Source of the DNA: Deltaproteobacteria bacterium RIFCSPHIGHO2_02_FULL_40_28
Lineage (GTDB): Bacteria > UBA10199 > 2-12-FULL-40-28
NCBI GenBank assembly: GCA_001798135.1
Contig: MGRJ01000030.1
Coordinates: forward strand, 18,864 to 82,863
Direction of reading: 5' to 3'
DNA: 64,000 nt
Part shown: positions 8,916 through 18,478 of the stretch, one piece after another
How the letters are laid out: the number at the start of each line of letters is the position of its first letter
Numbering within the stretch: the first letter of the stretch is position 1
Made by a program: the position numbers and the translations under genes
The notes under the pieces: generated by a model
The model's database searches: none
Seen by the model: the letters and a program-made list of their open reading frames with translations, nothing else
Told to the model about the DNA's origin: nothing

Positions 8916-9167
8916 TTACCCCTCAATTACACTCATTTCGATAGGTTCCACTTTGAGTCCACGGCTTTGAAAAAATTTCATGGCTTGAGTTACCTTCTCA
9001 TCCGGCCCTTCCAGCTCAACAGCCATTAAGCCAACCGTTTCATTAACCGAGGCCGAACGAATGTTAAATTTTACTTTAAATTGATCATACATATCGCAAA
9101 TAATGGCCTCTGTTACTTGTTTCTCCGGAAAAGTAAGATAAACTTTTCTTTTCACTATTTTACTCAT
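8916..9167 (-). CDS. NIL-domain (ferredoxin-fold) small protein
   Basis: An 83-residue protein matching the NIL domain: a beta strand with VYLTFPEKQVTEAIICDM, then VGLMAVELEG and FFQSRGLKVEPIE. NIL domains occur at the C terminus of methionine ABC transporter ATPases and as small proteins beside sulfur amino-acid genes, where they may sense or bind sulfur compounds. Here it sits between thrC and the cysM-like gene. A GGAAACACC-type ribosome site precedes the ATG. No metal-binding cysteines follow, so it is not a NIL-ferredoxin. Confidence 0.85.
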   Translation of the reverse strand: MSKIVKRKVYLTFPEKQVTEAIICDMYDQFKVKFNIRSASVNETVGLMAVELEGPDEKVTQAMKFFQSRGLKVEPIEMSVIEG

Positions 9168-9181
9168 GGTGTTTCCTTTCT

Positions 9182-10420
9182 TTAAGATTTTTTATTCGCT
9201 TCATACAATTCTTCAAATGCTTTTAAACTAGGTTGAATAATGGGCGGCTTATCTAGCTTATGAACTACAGCCTCTTGGGTTTTAAGACCATTCCCTGTAA
9301 TGCAAATTACTAACGATTCATCTAACGGGATACGCCCATCCTTGATTAATTTTTGAGCACATCCCAAAGTAACCCCTCCGGCTGTTTCAGCAAACACACC
9401 TTCGGTTTCAGCTAACAATCGAATGGCATCAATAATTTCATCATCACTTACATCTTCACTCCATCCCCCCGTTTGTTTAATAGCCTTGGCTGCATAATAA
9501 CCATCAGCTGGATTTCCAATAGCTAAAGATTTGGCAATGGTATTGGGTTTAACGGGTTTAAAAAAATCCTGATTTTCTTTTACACAAGTAGAAATGGGGG
9601 CACACCCAGTAGCTTGAGCCCCATACATTTTTGTACTGGAAGAAGAAATAAATCCCAATTGTTCTAATTCATAAAAAGATTTGTGAATTTTGGTTAACAG
9701 CGAACCACTGGCCATGGGCACAACGATATGTTGCGGAATTTTCCATCCTAGTTGTTCGGCAATTTCATAGCCCATGGATTTAGAACCCTCTGCATAAAAA
9801 GCTCTCATGTTGATATTGACAAAAGCCCAATTATATTTACCGGCAATTTCACTGCACAAGCGATTTACTTCATCATAGGTGCCCTTAATTCCCACCAAAT
9901 TAGTTCCATAAATCATGGTACCTAAAACTTTAGTGGCTTCTAAATCGTAGGGAATAAAAACAAAACTATGCAAATCAGCGGCGGCAGCCAAGGCTGCAAC
10001 CGAATTAGCTAAATTGCCTGTAGATGCACAGGCCACTACCTTAAAACCAAACTCACGAGCTTTAGAGAGAGCCACCGAAACCACACGATCTTTAAAAGAC
10101 AGAGTAGGATAATTAACAGCATCGTTTTTGATATAAAGCTCTTTGATTCCTAAAACTTTTGCTAAACGATCTGCTCTCCGAAGAGGAGTAAAGCCCACTT
10201 GACGTCCTACAGTTGGCTCACCATCAATGGGCAAAAGTTCTCGGTAACGCCACATATTAGGTGCACGACTTTGAATTTTATTTTTGGTTAAATCCTTGCC
10301 AATTTTTTCATAATCATAAACAACCTCCAAGGGACCAAAACAAAGTTCGCACACATGGATGGGCGCCTTTTCTCTTTCTTTGCCACACTCACGACATTTT
10401 AAACCAGACACATACGACAT
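9182..10420 (-). CDS. thrC: Threonine synthase with N-terminal zinc ribbon
   Basis: Converts O-phosphohomoserine to threonine with PLP. The 412-residue protein has four zinc-ribbon cysteines (C9, C12, C24, C27), the PLP lysine K110 in LSFKDRV, and ACASTGNLANSVAA as the substrate loop. Length fits the bacterial zinc-ribbon form. It begins 3 bp after the cysK stop with a good AAGGAG site that overlaps the cysK end. Its place inside a sulfur gene run leaves open a paralogous role in homocysteine or cysteine synthesis, but the sequence is ordinary for ThrC. Confidence 0.9.
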   Translation of the reverse strand: MSYVSGLKCRECGKEREKAPIHVCELCFGPLEVVYDYEKIGKDLTKNKIQSRAPNMWRYRELLPIDGEPTVGRQVGFTPLRRADRLAKVLGIKELYIKNDAVNYPTLSFKDRVVSVALSKAREFGFKVVACASTGNLANSVAALAAAADLHSFVFIPYDLEATKVLGTMIYGTNLVGIKGTYDEVNRLCSEIAGKYNWAFVNINMRAFYAEGSKSMGYEIAEQLGWKIPQHIVVPMASGSLLTKIHKSFYELEQLGFISSSSTKMYGAQATGCAPISTCVKENQDFFKPVKPNTIAKSLAIGNPADGYYAAKAIKQTGGWSEDVSDDEIIDAIRLLAETEGVFAETAGGVTLGCAQKLIKDGRIPLDESLVICITGNGLKTQEAVVHKLDKPPIIQPSLKAFEELYEANKKS

Positions 10421-10423
10421 AAC

Positions 10424-11341
10424 TTACTCCTTAAAATAACGCTCAATACTAAAATAACGCTGACCTGCATCAGCTAAAAAAGTTAAAACTTTCTTTTTAG
10501 GGCCCAACTCCTTTGCAATTTTTAAAGCGGCATATACATTAGCCCCAGAAGAAATTCCTAGAAGCATTCCCTCTTCCTTGGCTAAACGCTTCGTCATTTG
10601 AAAAGCCTCAATATCATCTACCGTTATCACTCGATCAATCAAACTTTTATCCAGATTTTTAGGAATAAAACCCACTCCCAATTGTTGAATTTGATGAGAG
10701 CCAGAAATACCACCTGAAATAACCGCCGACTTTTTTGGTTCAACAGCTACAATGAGCGTGTTTTTATTTTTTTTCTTTAAAACACGCCCTACGCCCGTTA
10801 AACTTCCTCCCGTTCCCACGCCTAAAACCAGAGCATCAACCCCATGTGGAAAATCATTTAAAATTTCAACCGCCGTGTTTTCAGCATGTGCCTTTGGATT
10901 AACGGGATTTTCAAACTGCTTTGGCGAATAAGAATCCGGGTTTTCTTGTAAAACCTTTGTTGCTCTTTTAATAGCTCCTTCTACCCCCTCACTTTGAGGG
11001 GTCAAAACCAACTTAGCTCCAAAACCATCAAACATTTTTCGACGCTCTAAACTGGCATCCTCAGGCATAAAAAGCAGCAGCTTTAATTTTTTAACCGCAC
11101 AAACCATGGCAAGAGCCACCCCTGTGTTTCCTGCAGTGGCATCTACAATCAGGGTAGAAGGTTTAATTTGTCCCCGAGCATAAGCATCTTCAATCATGGC
11201 AAGGGCAATACGATCTTTAACCGAATAACTTGGATTTCCAGCCTCATATTTTCCATAAATACTAGCCATAGCTGCCCCCCCCACCCGATTTAGTTTGATA
11301 ATGGGAGTATTTCCAATGGCTTCTAAAATGGTGGCCTGCAT
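10424..11341 (-). CDS. cysK: Cysteine synthase (O-acetylserine sulfhydrylase), second paralogue
   Basis: A 305-residue PLP enzyme: K42 in YSVKDRIA, substrate loop DATAGNTGVA, glycine loop GVGTGGSLTGVGR, and GISSGANVYAA near the C terminus. It starts the minus-strand sulfur run and is divergent from gatB; the 74-bp gap holds a perfect palindrome (11379-11393). It differs clearly from the CysM-like paralogue 2 kb downstream, so the two probably use different acceptors or sulfur donors. Confidence 0.92.
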   Translation of the reverse strand: MQATILEAIGNTPIIKLNRVGGAAMASIYGKYEAGNPSYSVKDRIALAMIEDAYARGQIKPSTLIVDATAGNTGVALAMVCAVKKLKLLLFMPEDASLERRKMFDGFGAKLVLTPQSEGVEGAIKRATKVLQENPDSYSPKQFENPVNPKAHAENTAVEILNDFPHGVDALVLGVGTGGSLTGVGRVLKKKNKNTLIVAVEPKKSAVISGGISGSHQIQQLGVGFIPKNLDKSLIDRVITVDDIEAFQMTKRLAKEEGMLLGISSGANVYAALKIAKELGPKKKVLTFLADAGQRYFSIERYFKE

Positions 11342-11378
11342 TAAATGCCCTTTAAAAGTATTCTTACATCATTGACTG

Positions 11379-11393
11379 CTTGACTCTGTCAAG
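11379..11393. promoter_or_regulatory. Palindrome in the cysK/gatB divergent intergenic region
   Basis: CTTGAC-TCT-GTCAAG is a perfect 6-bp inverted repeat with a 3-nt spacer. It overlaps a TTGACT that could be a -35 element for gatB. It may be an operator; the regulator is unknown. Confidence 0.4.
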
Positions 11394-11415
11394 GCCAATA
11401 TCTTAAAGAATTCTC

Positions 11416-12849
11416 ATGGAATTTGAAGCTGTTATTGGGCTGGAAGTACATGCCCAACTTTTAACTCAATCGAAGCTTTTTTGTGGTTGTTCTACTCGCT
11501 TTGGAGCTAAACCCAATTCCCAAACCTGCCCTGTTTGTTTGGGACTGCCTGGAGTTTTGCCTGTATTAAACGAACAAGCGGTAAACCTGGCTATCAGGGC
11601 TGGCCTTGCCCTCCATTGTGAAATTCAACTCCGATCCATTTGGGCCAGAAAAAACTACTTTTATCCCGATCTTCCCAAGGGATATCAAATTTCTCAATTT
11701 GAAAAACCTCTCGCCCTTCGTGGCCACTTGGACATTGTTGTCAATGAAAAACCATACAAAATACACATTACACGCATTCACATGGAAGAAGATGCAGGAA
11801 AATTATTGCACGAGCATGGAGACGAAAAAAGTTCTCATGTTGATTTAAACCGGGCTGGTACCCCCTTAGTTGAGATAGTGAGTGAACCTGATATTCGGTC
11901 TGCTCTCGAGGCCGGCGAATATTTACGAAGCTTACGAGCTATTCTTCAATATTGTGAAGTGTGTGATGGAAACATGGAAGAAGGCTCGCTTCGTTGTGAT
12001 GCCAATGTTTCCATCAGACCTATAGGACAAAAAGAATTTGGTACCCGAACAGAGCTTAAAAATATTAACTCCTTTCGCTATGTAGAAAAAGCCATCGAAT
12101 ATGAAATTAAAAGGCAAAAAGCTTGTATCGAAGCAGGTGAAAAAATTGTGCAAGAAACAAGGCTGTGGGATTCTGCACGAAATGTTACCGAACCCATGCG
12201 TTCAAAAGAACACGCCCACGATTACCGTTATTTTCCAGATCCTGATCTAGTGCCTCTCATTCTTGCGGATGGGCAAATTAATGAAATTAAAAAAAATCTT
12301 CCAGAGCTTCCTAAAGCCATGGCTGCTCGTTTTGTGAAGGATTATCAACTCAGTGATTATGATGCAGGGGTTTTAACAAGCGAAAAATCCCTCGCTCGAT
12401 TTTTTGAAAGTGCCCTCTCGCATCATAATCAACCCAAGGCTATTGCCAATTGGATTCAAACTGAGCTTTTGCGTTTGTTAAAAGAGTCGGGTAAATCAAT
12501 TGAAGTTTCTCCTGTAAGTCCCTTGCAAGTAGCTAGCCTTCTTCGCTTAGTAGATGGTGGAACCATTAGTGGTAAAATTGCGAAAGTCGTTTTTGAAGAA
12601 ATGTTTCAAACAGGAAAAGATGCAGAAATTATTGTAAAAGAAAAAAACTTGGTTCAAGTTTCAGATTCTGGTTCTTTAGAAAAAACCATTGATGCTGTTA
12701 TTGCCACCAATCCAAAACAATACGAGCAATACCGCTCTGGGAAAGACAAACTATTTGGATTTTTTGTAGGCCAGGTGATGAAAGAAACCAAGGGCCAAGC
12801 CAATCCCAACATGGTTAACGATCTCCTTAAAAAGAAATTATCATCATGA
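11416..12849 (+). CDS. gatB: Asp-tRNA(Asn)/Glu-tRNA(Gln) amidotransferase subunit B
   Basis: The tRNA-binding subunit of the GatCAB complex, which amidates misacylated Glu-tRNA(Gln) or Asp-tRNA(Asn). The 477-residue protein starts with the family signature [13 protein letters not shown], has the zinc cysteines FCGCST...CPVCLGLPG and [15 protein letters not shown], and ends in a YqeY/GatB helical tail. gatC and gatA are not in the window. Its stop overlaps the mtnA start (ATGA), an order also known from deltaproteobacteria. Confidence 0.97.
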   Translation: MEFEAVIGLEVHAQLLTQSKLFCGCSTRFGAKPNSQTCPVCLGLPGVLPVLNEQAVNLAIRAGLALHCEIQLRSIWARKNYFYPDLPKGYQISQFEKPLALRGHLDIVVNEKPYKIHITRIHMEEDAGKLLHEHGDEKSSHVDLNRAGTPLVEIVSEPDIRSALEAGEYLRSLRAILQYCEVCDGNMEEGSLRCDANVSIRPIGQKEFGTRTELKNINSFRYVEKAIEYEIKRQKACIEAGEKIVQETRLWDSARNVTEPMRSKEHAHDYRYFPDPDLVPLILADGQINEIKKNLPELPKAMAARFVKDYQLSDYDAGVLTSEKSLARFFESALSHHNQPKAIANWIQTELLRLLKESGKSIEVSPVSPLQVASLLRLVDGGTISGKIAKVVFEEMFQTGKDAEIIVKEKNLVQVSDSGSLEKTIDAVIATNPKQYEQYRSGKDKLFGFFVGQVMKETKGQANPNMVNDLLKKKLSS

Positions 12850-13889
12850 AATTTAGAACCATTGAATGGAAAAACAACAAGGTTGTGATGCTGGATCAAA
12901 GATTATTACCTGGTGAGGAAATTTATCAAACCTACTCTACTTACCAGGAAGTAGCAGAGGCTATTAAAACTATGGTAATCAGGGGCGCACCCGCCATTGG
13001 GATAGCTGGTGCCATGGGCTTAGCCCTTGGAGCCTTAAGCATTAAGGACGATAAAAAAAAATCCTTTCTTTCAAAATTAGAAAAAATTGCCGGGGAAATT
13101 AATTCAACCCGGCCAACAGCTGTTAATCTTTCTTGGGGTTTAAAACGCATGATGGCCTTGGCTCAAAACCATCCTTCTGAAAATGTAGAAACAATCAAAG
13201 AAATTTTAACTCAAGAAGCGGTAAAAATAGCCGTCGAAGACGGTAAAATTAATCAAGTGATGGGAAACCATGGTGCTGCCCTTATTATCAATGGCGATCA
13301 TGTTTTAACCCATTGCAATGCGGGAGCTTTGGCTACAGCTGGTTTTGGAACAGCTCTTGGCGTTCTCTATGCTGCATGGGCGAAGGGAGTACGTTTTGAT
13401 GTGTATGCCGATGAAACAAGACCTTTCTTACAAGGGGCTAGGCTTACCGCTTGGGAGCTTAGCAAAAATGATATTCCTGTGACGGTGATTACCGATAACA
13501 TGGCTGGCTGGCTCATGAAAAAAGGGCTGATTACAAAAGTAATTGTAGGAGCCGATCGCATTGCAGCTAATGGAGATGTAGCCAACAAAATTGGAACTTA
13601 CTCTGTAGCTCTTTTAGCAAAACATCATGGTATTCCCTTTTATGTGGTAGCCCCTCTTTCAACCATTGATCTTTTAACTTTAACAGGTGATGAAATTCCC
13701 ATTGAAGAAAGACCACAGAGAGAAGTAACCCATGTTGGACAAACCCAACTTACTCCAGAGGCTGTAAAAATTTGTAACCCTGCCTTTGATGTTACGCCTA
13801 ACGAATTAGTTGCCGCTATTATTACTGAAAAAGGAATTGCAAAAGCCCCTTACCCAACTACGTTAAAAGCATTTTACAATCAGTCTTAA
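12846..13889 (+). CDS. mtnA: S-methyl-5-thioribose-1-phosphate isomerase
   Basis: Methionine salvage enzyme that isomerises methylthioribose 1-phosphate to methylthioribulose 1-phosphate. The 347-residue protein has [15 protein letters not shown], the catalytic-cysteine segment [18 protein letters not shown], and the catalytic-Asp segment [19 protein letters not shown]. The ATG overlaps the gatB stop by four bases. It is homologous to eIF2B alpha subunits, but the catalytic residues identify MtnA. Confidence 0.95.
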   Translation: MKFRTIEWKNNKVVMLDQRLLPGEEIYQTYSTYQEVAEAIKTMVIRGAPAIGIAGAMGLALGALSIKDDKKKSFLSKLEKIAGEINSTRPTAVNLSWGLKRMMALAQNHPSENVETIKEILTQEAVKIAVEDGKINQVMGNHGAALIINGDHVLTHCNAGALATAGFGTALGVLYAAWAKGVRFDVYADETRPFLQGARLTAWELSKNDIPVTVITDNMAGWLMKKGLITKVIVGADRIAANGDVANKIGTYSVALLAKHHGIPFYVVAPLSTIDLLTLTGDEIPIEERPQREVTHVGQTQLTPEAVKICNPAFDVTPNELVAAIITEKGIAKAPYPTTLKAFYNQS

Positions 13890-13922
13890 GTTAGTTATTC
13901 TATTTTTTTAGAAAAAGATTTT

Positions 13923-14840
13923 ATGCAAAAAGTACCTTACATTTGGATGGATGGAAAACTCATCAAGTGGGATGAGGCCAATGTTCATATTTTAACTCAC
14001 ACTCTTCACTATGGTCTTGGTGTGTTTGAAGGCATTCGTTGTTACGAATGTGTGGATGGCAAAAGTGCTATTTTTAGATTAAACGACCACATACAACGTC
14101 TTTTTGATTCGGCTCATATTAATCTCATCAAAATTCCTTACTCTAAAATCCAGCTGATGGATGCCACCAAAGAAGTTATTCGAGCTAACAAACTAAAAAG
14201 TGCTTACATCAGACCCATTGCTTTTATGGGAGATGGAGAAATGGGGCTCCATGCCACCACAAATCCCATTCGGGTTGCTATTGCTGCTTGGCCTTGGGGA
14301 ACTTACTTGGGAGAAGACGGTGTTAAAAACGGCATTCGTGCTAAAATTTCTAGTTTTACCAGGCCCACGGTTAATTCTATCATGAATAAATCTAAAACCT
14401 GTGGCAACTACATCAATTCCATTTGGGCCAAGAGAGAAGCTCTGGCCAGCGGTTACGAAGAAGCCATCATGCTTGATAACGAAGGTTATATTTCTGAAGC
14501 CACTGGCGAAAATTTTTTCATGGTCAAAAACGGAGTGGTGCATACTCCGGCCCTTGGAAATTCAATTTTGGATGGCATCACAAGAGCTACCCTTTTAACT
14601 TACTTGAAGGATCAAAAAATTCAAACCATTGAAGAGCGCATCACAAGAGATCAGGCTTATTTAGCTGATGAAGTTTTTGTGTGTGGAACGGCCGCCGAAA
14701 TTACACCTATCAGAGAAATTGACGATAGAACCATAGGGACAGGTAAGCCCGGCCCCTTAACGAAAAAAATTCAAGAATTTTATTTTGGAGTGATTCGTGG
14801 AAAGCATTCGAAATATGCCGAGTGGTTAGCGTTTATCTAG
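13923..14840 (+). CDS. ilvE: Branched-chain amino acid aminotransferase
   Basis: Class IV PLP transaminase, last step of valine, leucine and isoleucine synthesis. The 305-residue protein has the PLP lysine K158 in NKSKTCGNYINS, a GVFEGIRCY N-terminal motif and SEATGENFFMVKNG. It is 33 bp downstream of mtnA. Its last four bases overlap the 3' end of the convergent pgpA gene, so no terminator separates the two. Confidence 0.95.
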   Translation: MQKVPYIWMDGKLIKWDEANVHILTHTLHYGLGVFEGIRCYECVDGKSAIFRLNDHIQRLFDSAHINLIKIPYSKIQLMDATKEVIRANKLKSAYIRPIAFMGDGEMGLHATTNPIRVAIAAWPWGTYLGEDGVKNGIRAKISSFTRPTVNSIMNKSKTCGNYINSIWAKREALASGYEEAIMLDNEGYISEATGENFFMVKNGVVHTPALGNSILDGITRATLLTYLKDQKIQTIEERITRDQAYLADEVFVCGTAAEITPIREIDDRTIGTGKPGPLTKKIQEFYFGVIRGKHSKYAEWLAFI

Positions 14841-15298
14841 AAAATAAAGATTCCAATTTTATTCATAAAGACAAGCACAAGGGCTGCTTGCAAACCAGCA
14901 ATAACATCATCCCCCACAATCCCATAGCCTCCAGGCAAGCGATCTTGGGCCCAATTGGCAGGAAAATATTTTGCAATATCGAAATAACGAAATAAAACAA
15001 AACCGAAAATAACAGTATTCAAAGCAAAGGGAACAAAAAGAAAAGCAATAAATTGTCCGATAATTTCATCTACAACAATTTTAGGACAATCTTTTTGTTC
15101 AAAAACTTTTTCAGCCATGGAAGCAATGAGAATGGCTAAAACAACTCCAATCACTGCTACAAGAAGTTTAAAATCGAGTGAGCGGTATCGAAAAAGATAA
15201 GCCAAACCCAAACCCCACAGGCTTCCAACGGTTCCTGGAATTTTAGGAACATAGCCAGCTCCAAAACCAGATGAAAGCAATCGAAGAAAAGTAACCAT
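14837..15298 (-). CDS. pgpA: Phosphatidylglycerophosphatase A
   Basis: Membrane phosphatase that makes phosphatidylglycerol. The 153-residue protein opens with SGFGAGYVPKIPGTVGSLWG, continues with KIVVDEIIGQFIAF and FDIAKYFPANWAQDRLPGGYGIVGDD, the acidic-residue motifs of PgpA, and has about four hydrophobic segments. It acts in the inner membrane. It is convergent with ilvE; upstream is a family A repeat. Confidence 0.95.
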   Translation of the reverse strand: MVTFLRLLSSGFGAGYVPKIPGTVGSLWGLGLAYLFRYRSLDFKLLVAVIGVVLAILIASMAEKVFEQKDCPKIVVDEIIGQFIAFLFVPFALNTVIFGFVLFRYFDIAKYFPANWAQDRLPGGYGIVGDDVIAGLQAALVLVFMNKIGIFIF

Positions 15299-15347
15299 GT
15301 AATTTATTTACAACGAAATGATTTGGGTGGAAAGGAAGAAATCAATT

Positions 15348-15415
15348 GTCATTCCCGTGAAAACGGGAATCCATCTTTGAATTTTAAGATGGATCCCTGC
15401 CTTCGCAGGGATGAC
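15348..15415. repeat. Dispersed palindromic repeat, family A, copy 3
   Basis: GTCATTCCCGTGAAAACGGG at one end and CCCTGCCTTCGCAGGGATGAC at the other; orientation reversed relative to copies 1 and 2. An AATTGATGC sequence is duplicated just to its right (15416-15460). Confidence 0.85.
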
Positions 15416-15473
15416 AATTGATGCAAAAATACCACAAAAATACCAATTGATGCGGAAAGGATGACAAATAAGT

Positions 15474-17336
15474 TTAAACTGTACTTTGACGTTTGGAGGT
15501 GGTTGCGCTTCTTCCCCAGCTTGTATTGCGTGAGGCTAACCAATCGGCATAGGCATAAATATCTTCGGTGGTTTTATCACGACCGTCACGGCTAGAATTA
15601 CCACCTTCATCAGAAACATTCATATTGCCTCTCACATAAACTTCTCCAGCAGCATGGCTTACACGCCCACCATCTCCATCGTTTCCACTATCGGCTAAAA
15701 CACCAGCCTGCCTTAGACCTACATAGGCAGCAACCATTCTAGGATTGTCTGGGGTTTGAGCATCTCTGGCGGCTGCAAGATCCATGACTTGAGTAAGTAA
15801 AATACCATGGGGTTGTACACTTACCTGCGGAGGAAGAGCTTCAACAATTTCAGCAACACCTTCTCTCTCTTGTTGCCCATCATCAGAGGCAACAAGAACA
15901 GTTGCATGTTCAACACCTGGTTCTAAATCTCCTTCTTCAACGGAAGGAATACGAAGAACATCATCACCTGTTTCATTTTGATCATGGGATGCAAGCGCGC
16001 TATTTCCATGAGTTCCGTTAAAATCTTCTAAAAGTTCGTTAGGCATTGATTGCCTGGGTGCGATAGTTAAAGTGTTTCCTTCACTTGTTCCTCTTGTTCC
16101 AGTTGGAAGTGTTGAAGTACCATTGGCCAAAGCAAGAGCTGCAGGTGAAAAAGATCCCACTACAACACCACCAGCTTCACTAGAATTATTTTCTTCAGTT
16201 GTAAGGGTAGCTACTACAGCTGATTGATGTGTGGTTTCTAAAACTTCTTCGTCTTCACCTTCAGAAACTTCTTCCCCATCAACTGGGGCGAGAGTTGCTG
16301 CCACTGTTGCTCCGTCAGTTTCGCCTGTTGTAAAATCAATGGGTTCATCTACTGTAAGATCAGATGGCTCTGCTGCAACGGCAAGAGCATCTTCGGTTAC
16401 AAAATCCTCTTCATAGTATGAAGCATAATCTGGTGTTGCAAAGCCGGTAGGCACATTTTCGGCACCTTGTTGCATGCTGCTGGCAACACGCTGGGCAGAA
16501 CGGTTAGCCTCTGTCCCTGATTTTGCTTGTTGTGTTTGTGCAGCAGGAGCCACCGTTGGATTTGTAGCGGCAGCAGCTACAGGCTGACTTCCTTCCACTT
16601 GTGGAACACTGACAACAACAATCACTTCTTCAGATGGAGGATAACCAAACCAACCGGCAACAGCTTTTTCAACCGGATCTGGAGTTACGGCTTTAATAAC
16701 ACTTTTGACAGCACCAATAGCTTTATCAAGCCAACTGGACTCTTCAGCTTGAGCTTGCGAGGTTTGCACTTGCGCAACTTGGGGAGGAGAGACTTCTTGA
16801 TTAACCTCTACAGGTGGAAAATAAGTTGCAACATAATCTTCTACTGCATCTGGAATAAAAAACTGATACCCATCGATAATAGCACCACCAATTGAAGTGC
16901 TATCAACATAATCGTAAGCCTCTCTCACACTCCCTGTAATAGTACTATAAGCACGATCCATCATGCCTGGCTCATCATGCACACGAGCAGCTACTGGCTG
17001 GATGGCACGAACAGGTTCTACAGGGGTATCCGAACGAACAACTTCAACATATTGGTTTAGAGTTTGATTAGGCGGAAGAACAGGAATGGTTTGAGTGTCA
17101 TCGCTGGCAAGCCAATCCGAAACTGCATTAGCCCCTGCAGCCAGACTATCATAGACTTCCCCAGCCGTATCGTAAACATCACTTGCTGCTGAAGCTGCAG
17201 AATCATAAAAATCCTCTGCAGTTCTGCCTGCTGCAGCTACTTGATTTTCTGCATCAGATACTAGTTGTGCAATACTGTCATACCAAGAACTAGATCCAGT
17301 TTGATTTGCATTATTTGGTGTTACGTTATCAGCCAT
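15474..17336 (-). CDS. Large acidic, Ala/Ser/Glu-rich protein of unknown function
   Basis: A 620-residue protein without signal peptide or membrane segments and with strong acidic bias. The N-terminal 100 residues form an Ala-rich heptad-like region with repeated YDS/YDTA units (SAASDVYDTAGEVYDSLAAG) and DWLAS, a motif that returns near the C terminus (YADWLASRN). Several Pro-rich links and a long low-complexity acidic middle follow; the last 60 residues are Gly/Asn/Asp-rich. An AAGGA lies 12 nt before the ATG. It stands alone between pgpA and the divergent aldo/keto reductase. I do not recognise it; the composition suggests a largely disordered or surface-associated protein. Confidence 0.75.
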   Translation of the reverse strand: MADNVTPNNANQTGSSSWYDSIAQLVSDAENQVAAAGRTAEDFYDSAASAASDVYDTAGEVYDSLAAGANAVSDWLASDDTQTIPVLPPNQTLNQYVEVVRSDTPVEPVRAIQPVAARVHDEPGMMDRAYSTITGSVREAYDYVDSTSIGGAIIDGYQFFIPDAVEDYVATYFPPVEVNQEVSPPQVAQVQTSQAQAEESSWLDKAIGAVKSVIKAVTPDPVEKAVAGWFGYPPSEEVIVVVSVPQVEGSQPVAAAATNPTVAPAAQTQQAKSGTEANRSAQRVASSMQQGAENVPTGFATPDYASYYEEDFVTEDALAVAAEPSDLTVDEPIDFTTGETDGATVAATLAPVDGEEVSEGEDEEVLETTHQSAVVATLTTEENNSSEAGGVVVGSFSPAALALANGTSTLPTGTRGTSEGNTLTIAPRQSMPNELLEDFNGTHGNSALASHDQNETGDDVLRIPSVEEGDLEPGVEHATVLVASDDGQQEREGVAEIVEALPPQVSVQPHGILLTQVMDLAAARDAQTPDNPRMVAAYVGLRQAGVLADSGNDGDGGRVSHAAGEVYVRGNMNVSDEGGNSSRDGRDKTTEDIYAYADWLASRNTSWGRSATTSKRQSTV

Positions 17337-17506
17337 AGATACACGAAATCCTTACATCTAATTATCGGCCAATCAACACAAAAAGTTGTGTTATCATTCT
17401 TTTTTTATTACTCTTTTTTATGTTTATTTATTTTAGTAATATCATATAGTTATAATGTAATTGGTTTTCATTTGACGGGTGTTTTTTTACCTGTTAAGCC
17501 CTTTCC

Positions 17507-18475
17507 ATGCAATATCGTCTCTTTGGAAGAACAAAAATTCAGGTTTCTGAAATTGGGCATGGTACCTGGACGATGGGTTCCAGGTGGGGTGCACGTGATG
17601 ATAGAACAGCCATTGATTCACTAGTTGCTTCCATTGATCTGGGTGTTAATTTCATCGATACAGCCTTTGTGTATGGGCATGGTCATAGCGAAGGTCTCAT
17701 TGCTTCGGCCTTAAAATTACGACCCAAAAAAGAAATCTTTATTGCAACAAAAGTTCCTCCAAAAAATCACCAGTGGCCAGCACAACATGCGGTACCCGTG
17801 GAAGAAAGCTTCACTAAAAAACACATCATCGAGTACACCGAAAAAAGCCTCAAAAATTTACGACGTGATTTTATAGATCTGCAACAGTTGCATGTGTGGA
17901 ACGATACCTGGCTGGGTCACGGGGATTTTTTGGAGGGAATTGAAAAATTAAAACAAGAAGGCAAAATTCGTTTCTTTGGAGTTTCCCTTAACGATCACCA
18001 GCCAAACTCCGCACTGCAGATAGTGGCATCTGGATTAATTGATAGCGTGCAAGTGATTTACAATATTTTTGATCAAACACCAGAAACAAAACTTTTTCCG
18101 GTTTGCCAAAAACACAATGTTGCTGTAATTGCCCGCGTCCCTTTTGACGAAGGGTCGCTTACCGGCACGCTCACACCCCAAACAATTTTTCATCCCAAAG
18201 ATTGGCGAAAAACTTACTTCACACCAGAACGCCTGCCCGAAGTTTGCCAAAAAGTGAACAAACTCACATTTCTTGTCCGGGATGAAATTAAAACCCTGTC
18301 ACAGGCTGCCCTCAAATTTTGTCTCTCGCATCCGCAGGTTTCCCTTGTGATTCCTGGCATGAAAAAAATAAATCATGTAAAAGAAAATTGCGCGGCTTCT
18401 GATGGAAAAATACTCACCGGAGAAGAATTAGAAAAAATTAAAACACATGCGTGGAATCGAAATTTTTATAATTAA
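17507..18475 (+). CDS. Aldo/keto reductase family oxidoreductase
   Basis: A 322-residue NADPH-dependent (beta/alpha)8-barrel reductase. Seen are the start MQYRLFGRTKIQVSEIGHGTW, catalytic D51 and Y56 in FIDTAFVYGHG, the Lys in FIATKVPP and the His in LQQLHVWND. The C-terminal part has SLVIPGMKK for cofactor binding. Substrate cannot be predicted. It is single, divergent from the 620-residue protein and convergent with asd (3-bp gap). Confidence 0.92.
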   Translation: MQYRLFGRTKIQVSEIGHGTWTMGSRWGARDDRTAIDSLVASIDLGVNFIDTAFVYGHGHSEGLIASALKLRPKKEIFIATKVPPKNHQWPAQHAVPVEESFTKKHIIEYTEKSLKNLRRDFIDLQQLHVWNDTWLGHGDFLEGIEKLKQEGKIRFFGVSLNDHQPNSALQIVASGLIDSVQVIYNIFDQTPETKLFPVCQKHNVAVIARVPFDEGSLTGTLTPQTIFHPKDWRKTYFTPERLPEVCQKVNKLTFLVRDEIKTLSQAALKFCLSHPQVSLVIPGMKKINHVKENCAASDGKILTGEELEKIKTHAWNRNFYN

Positions 18476-18478
18476 ATT

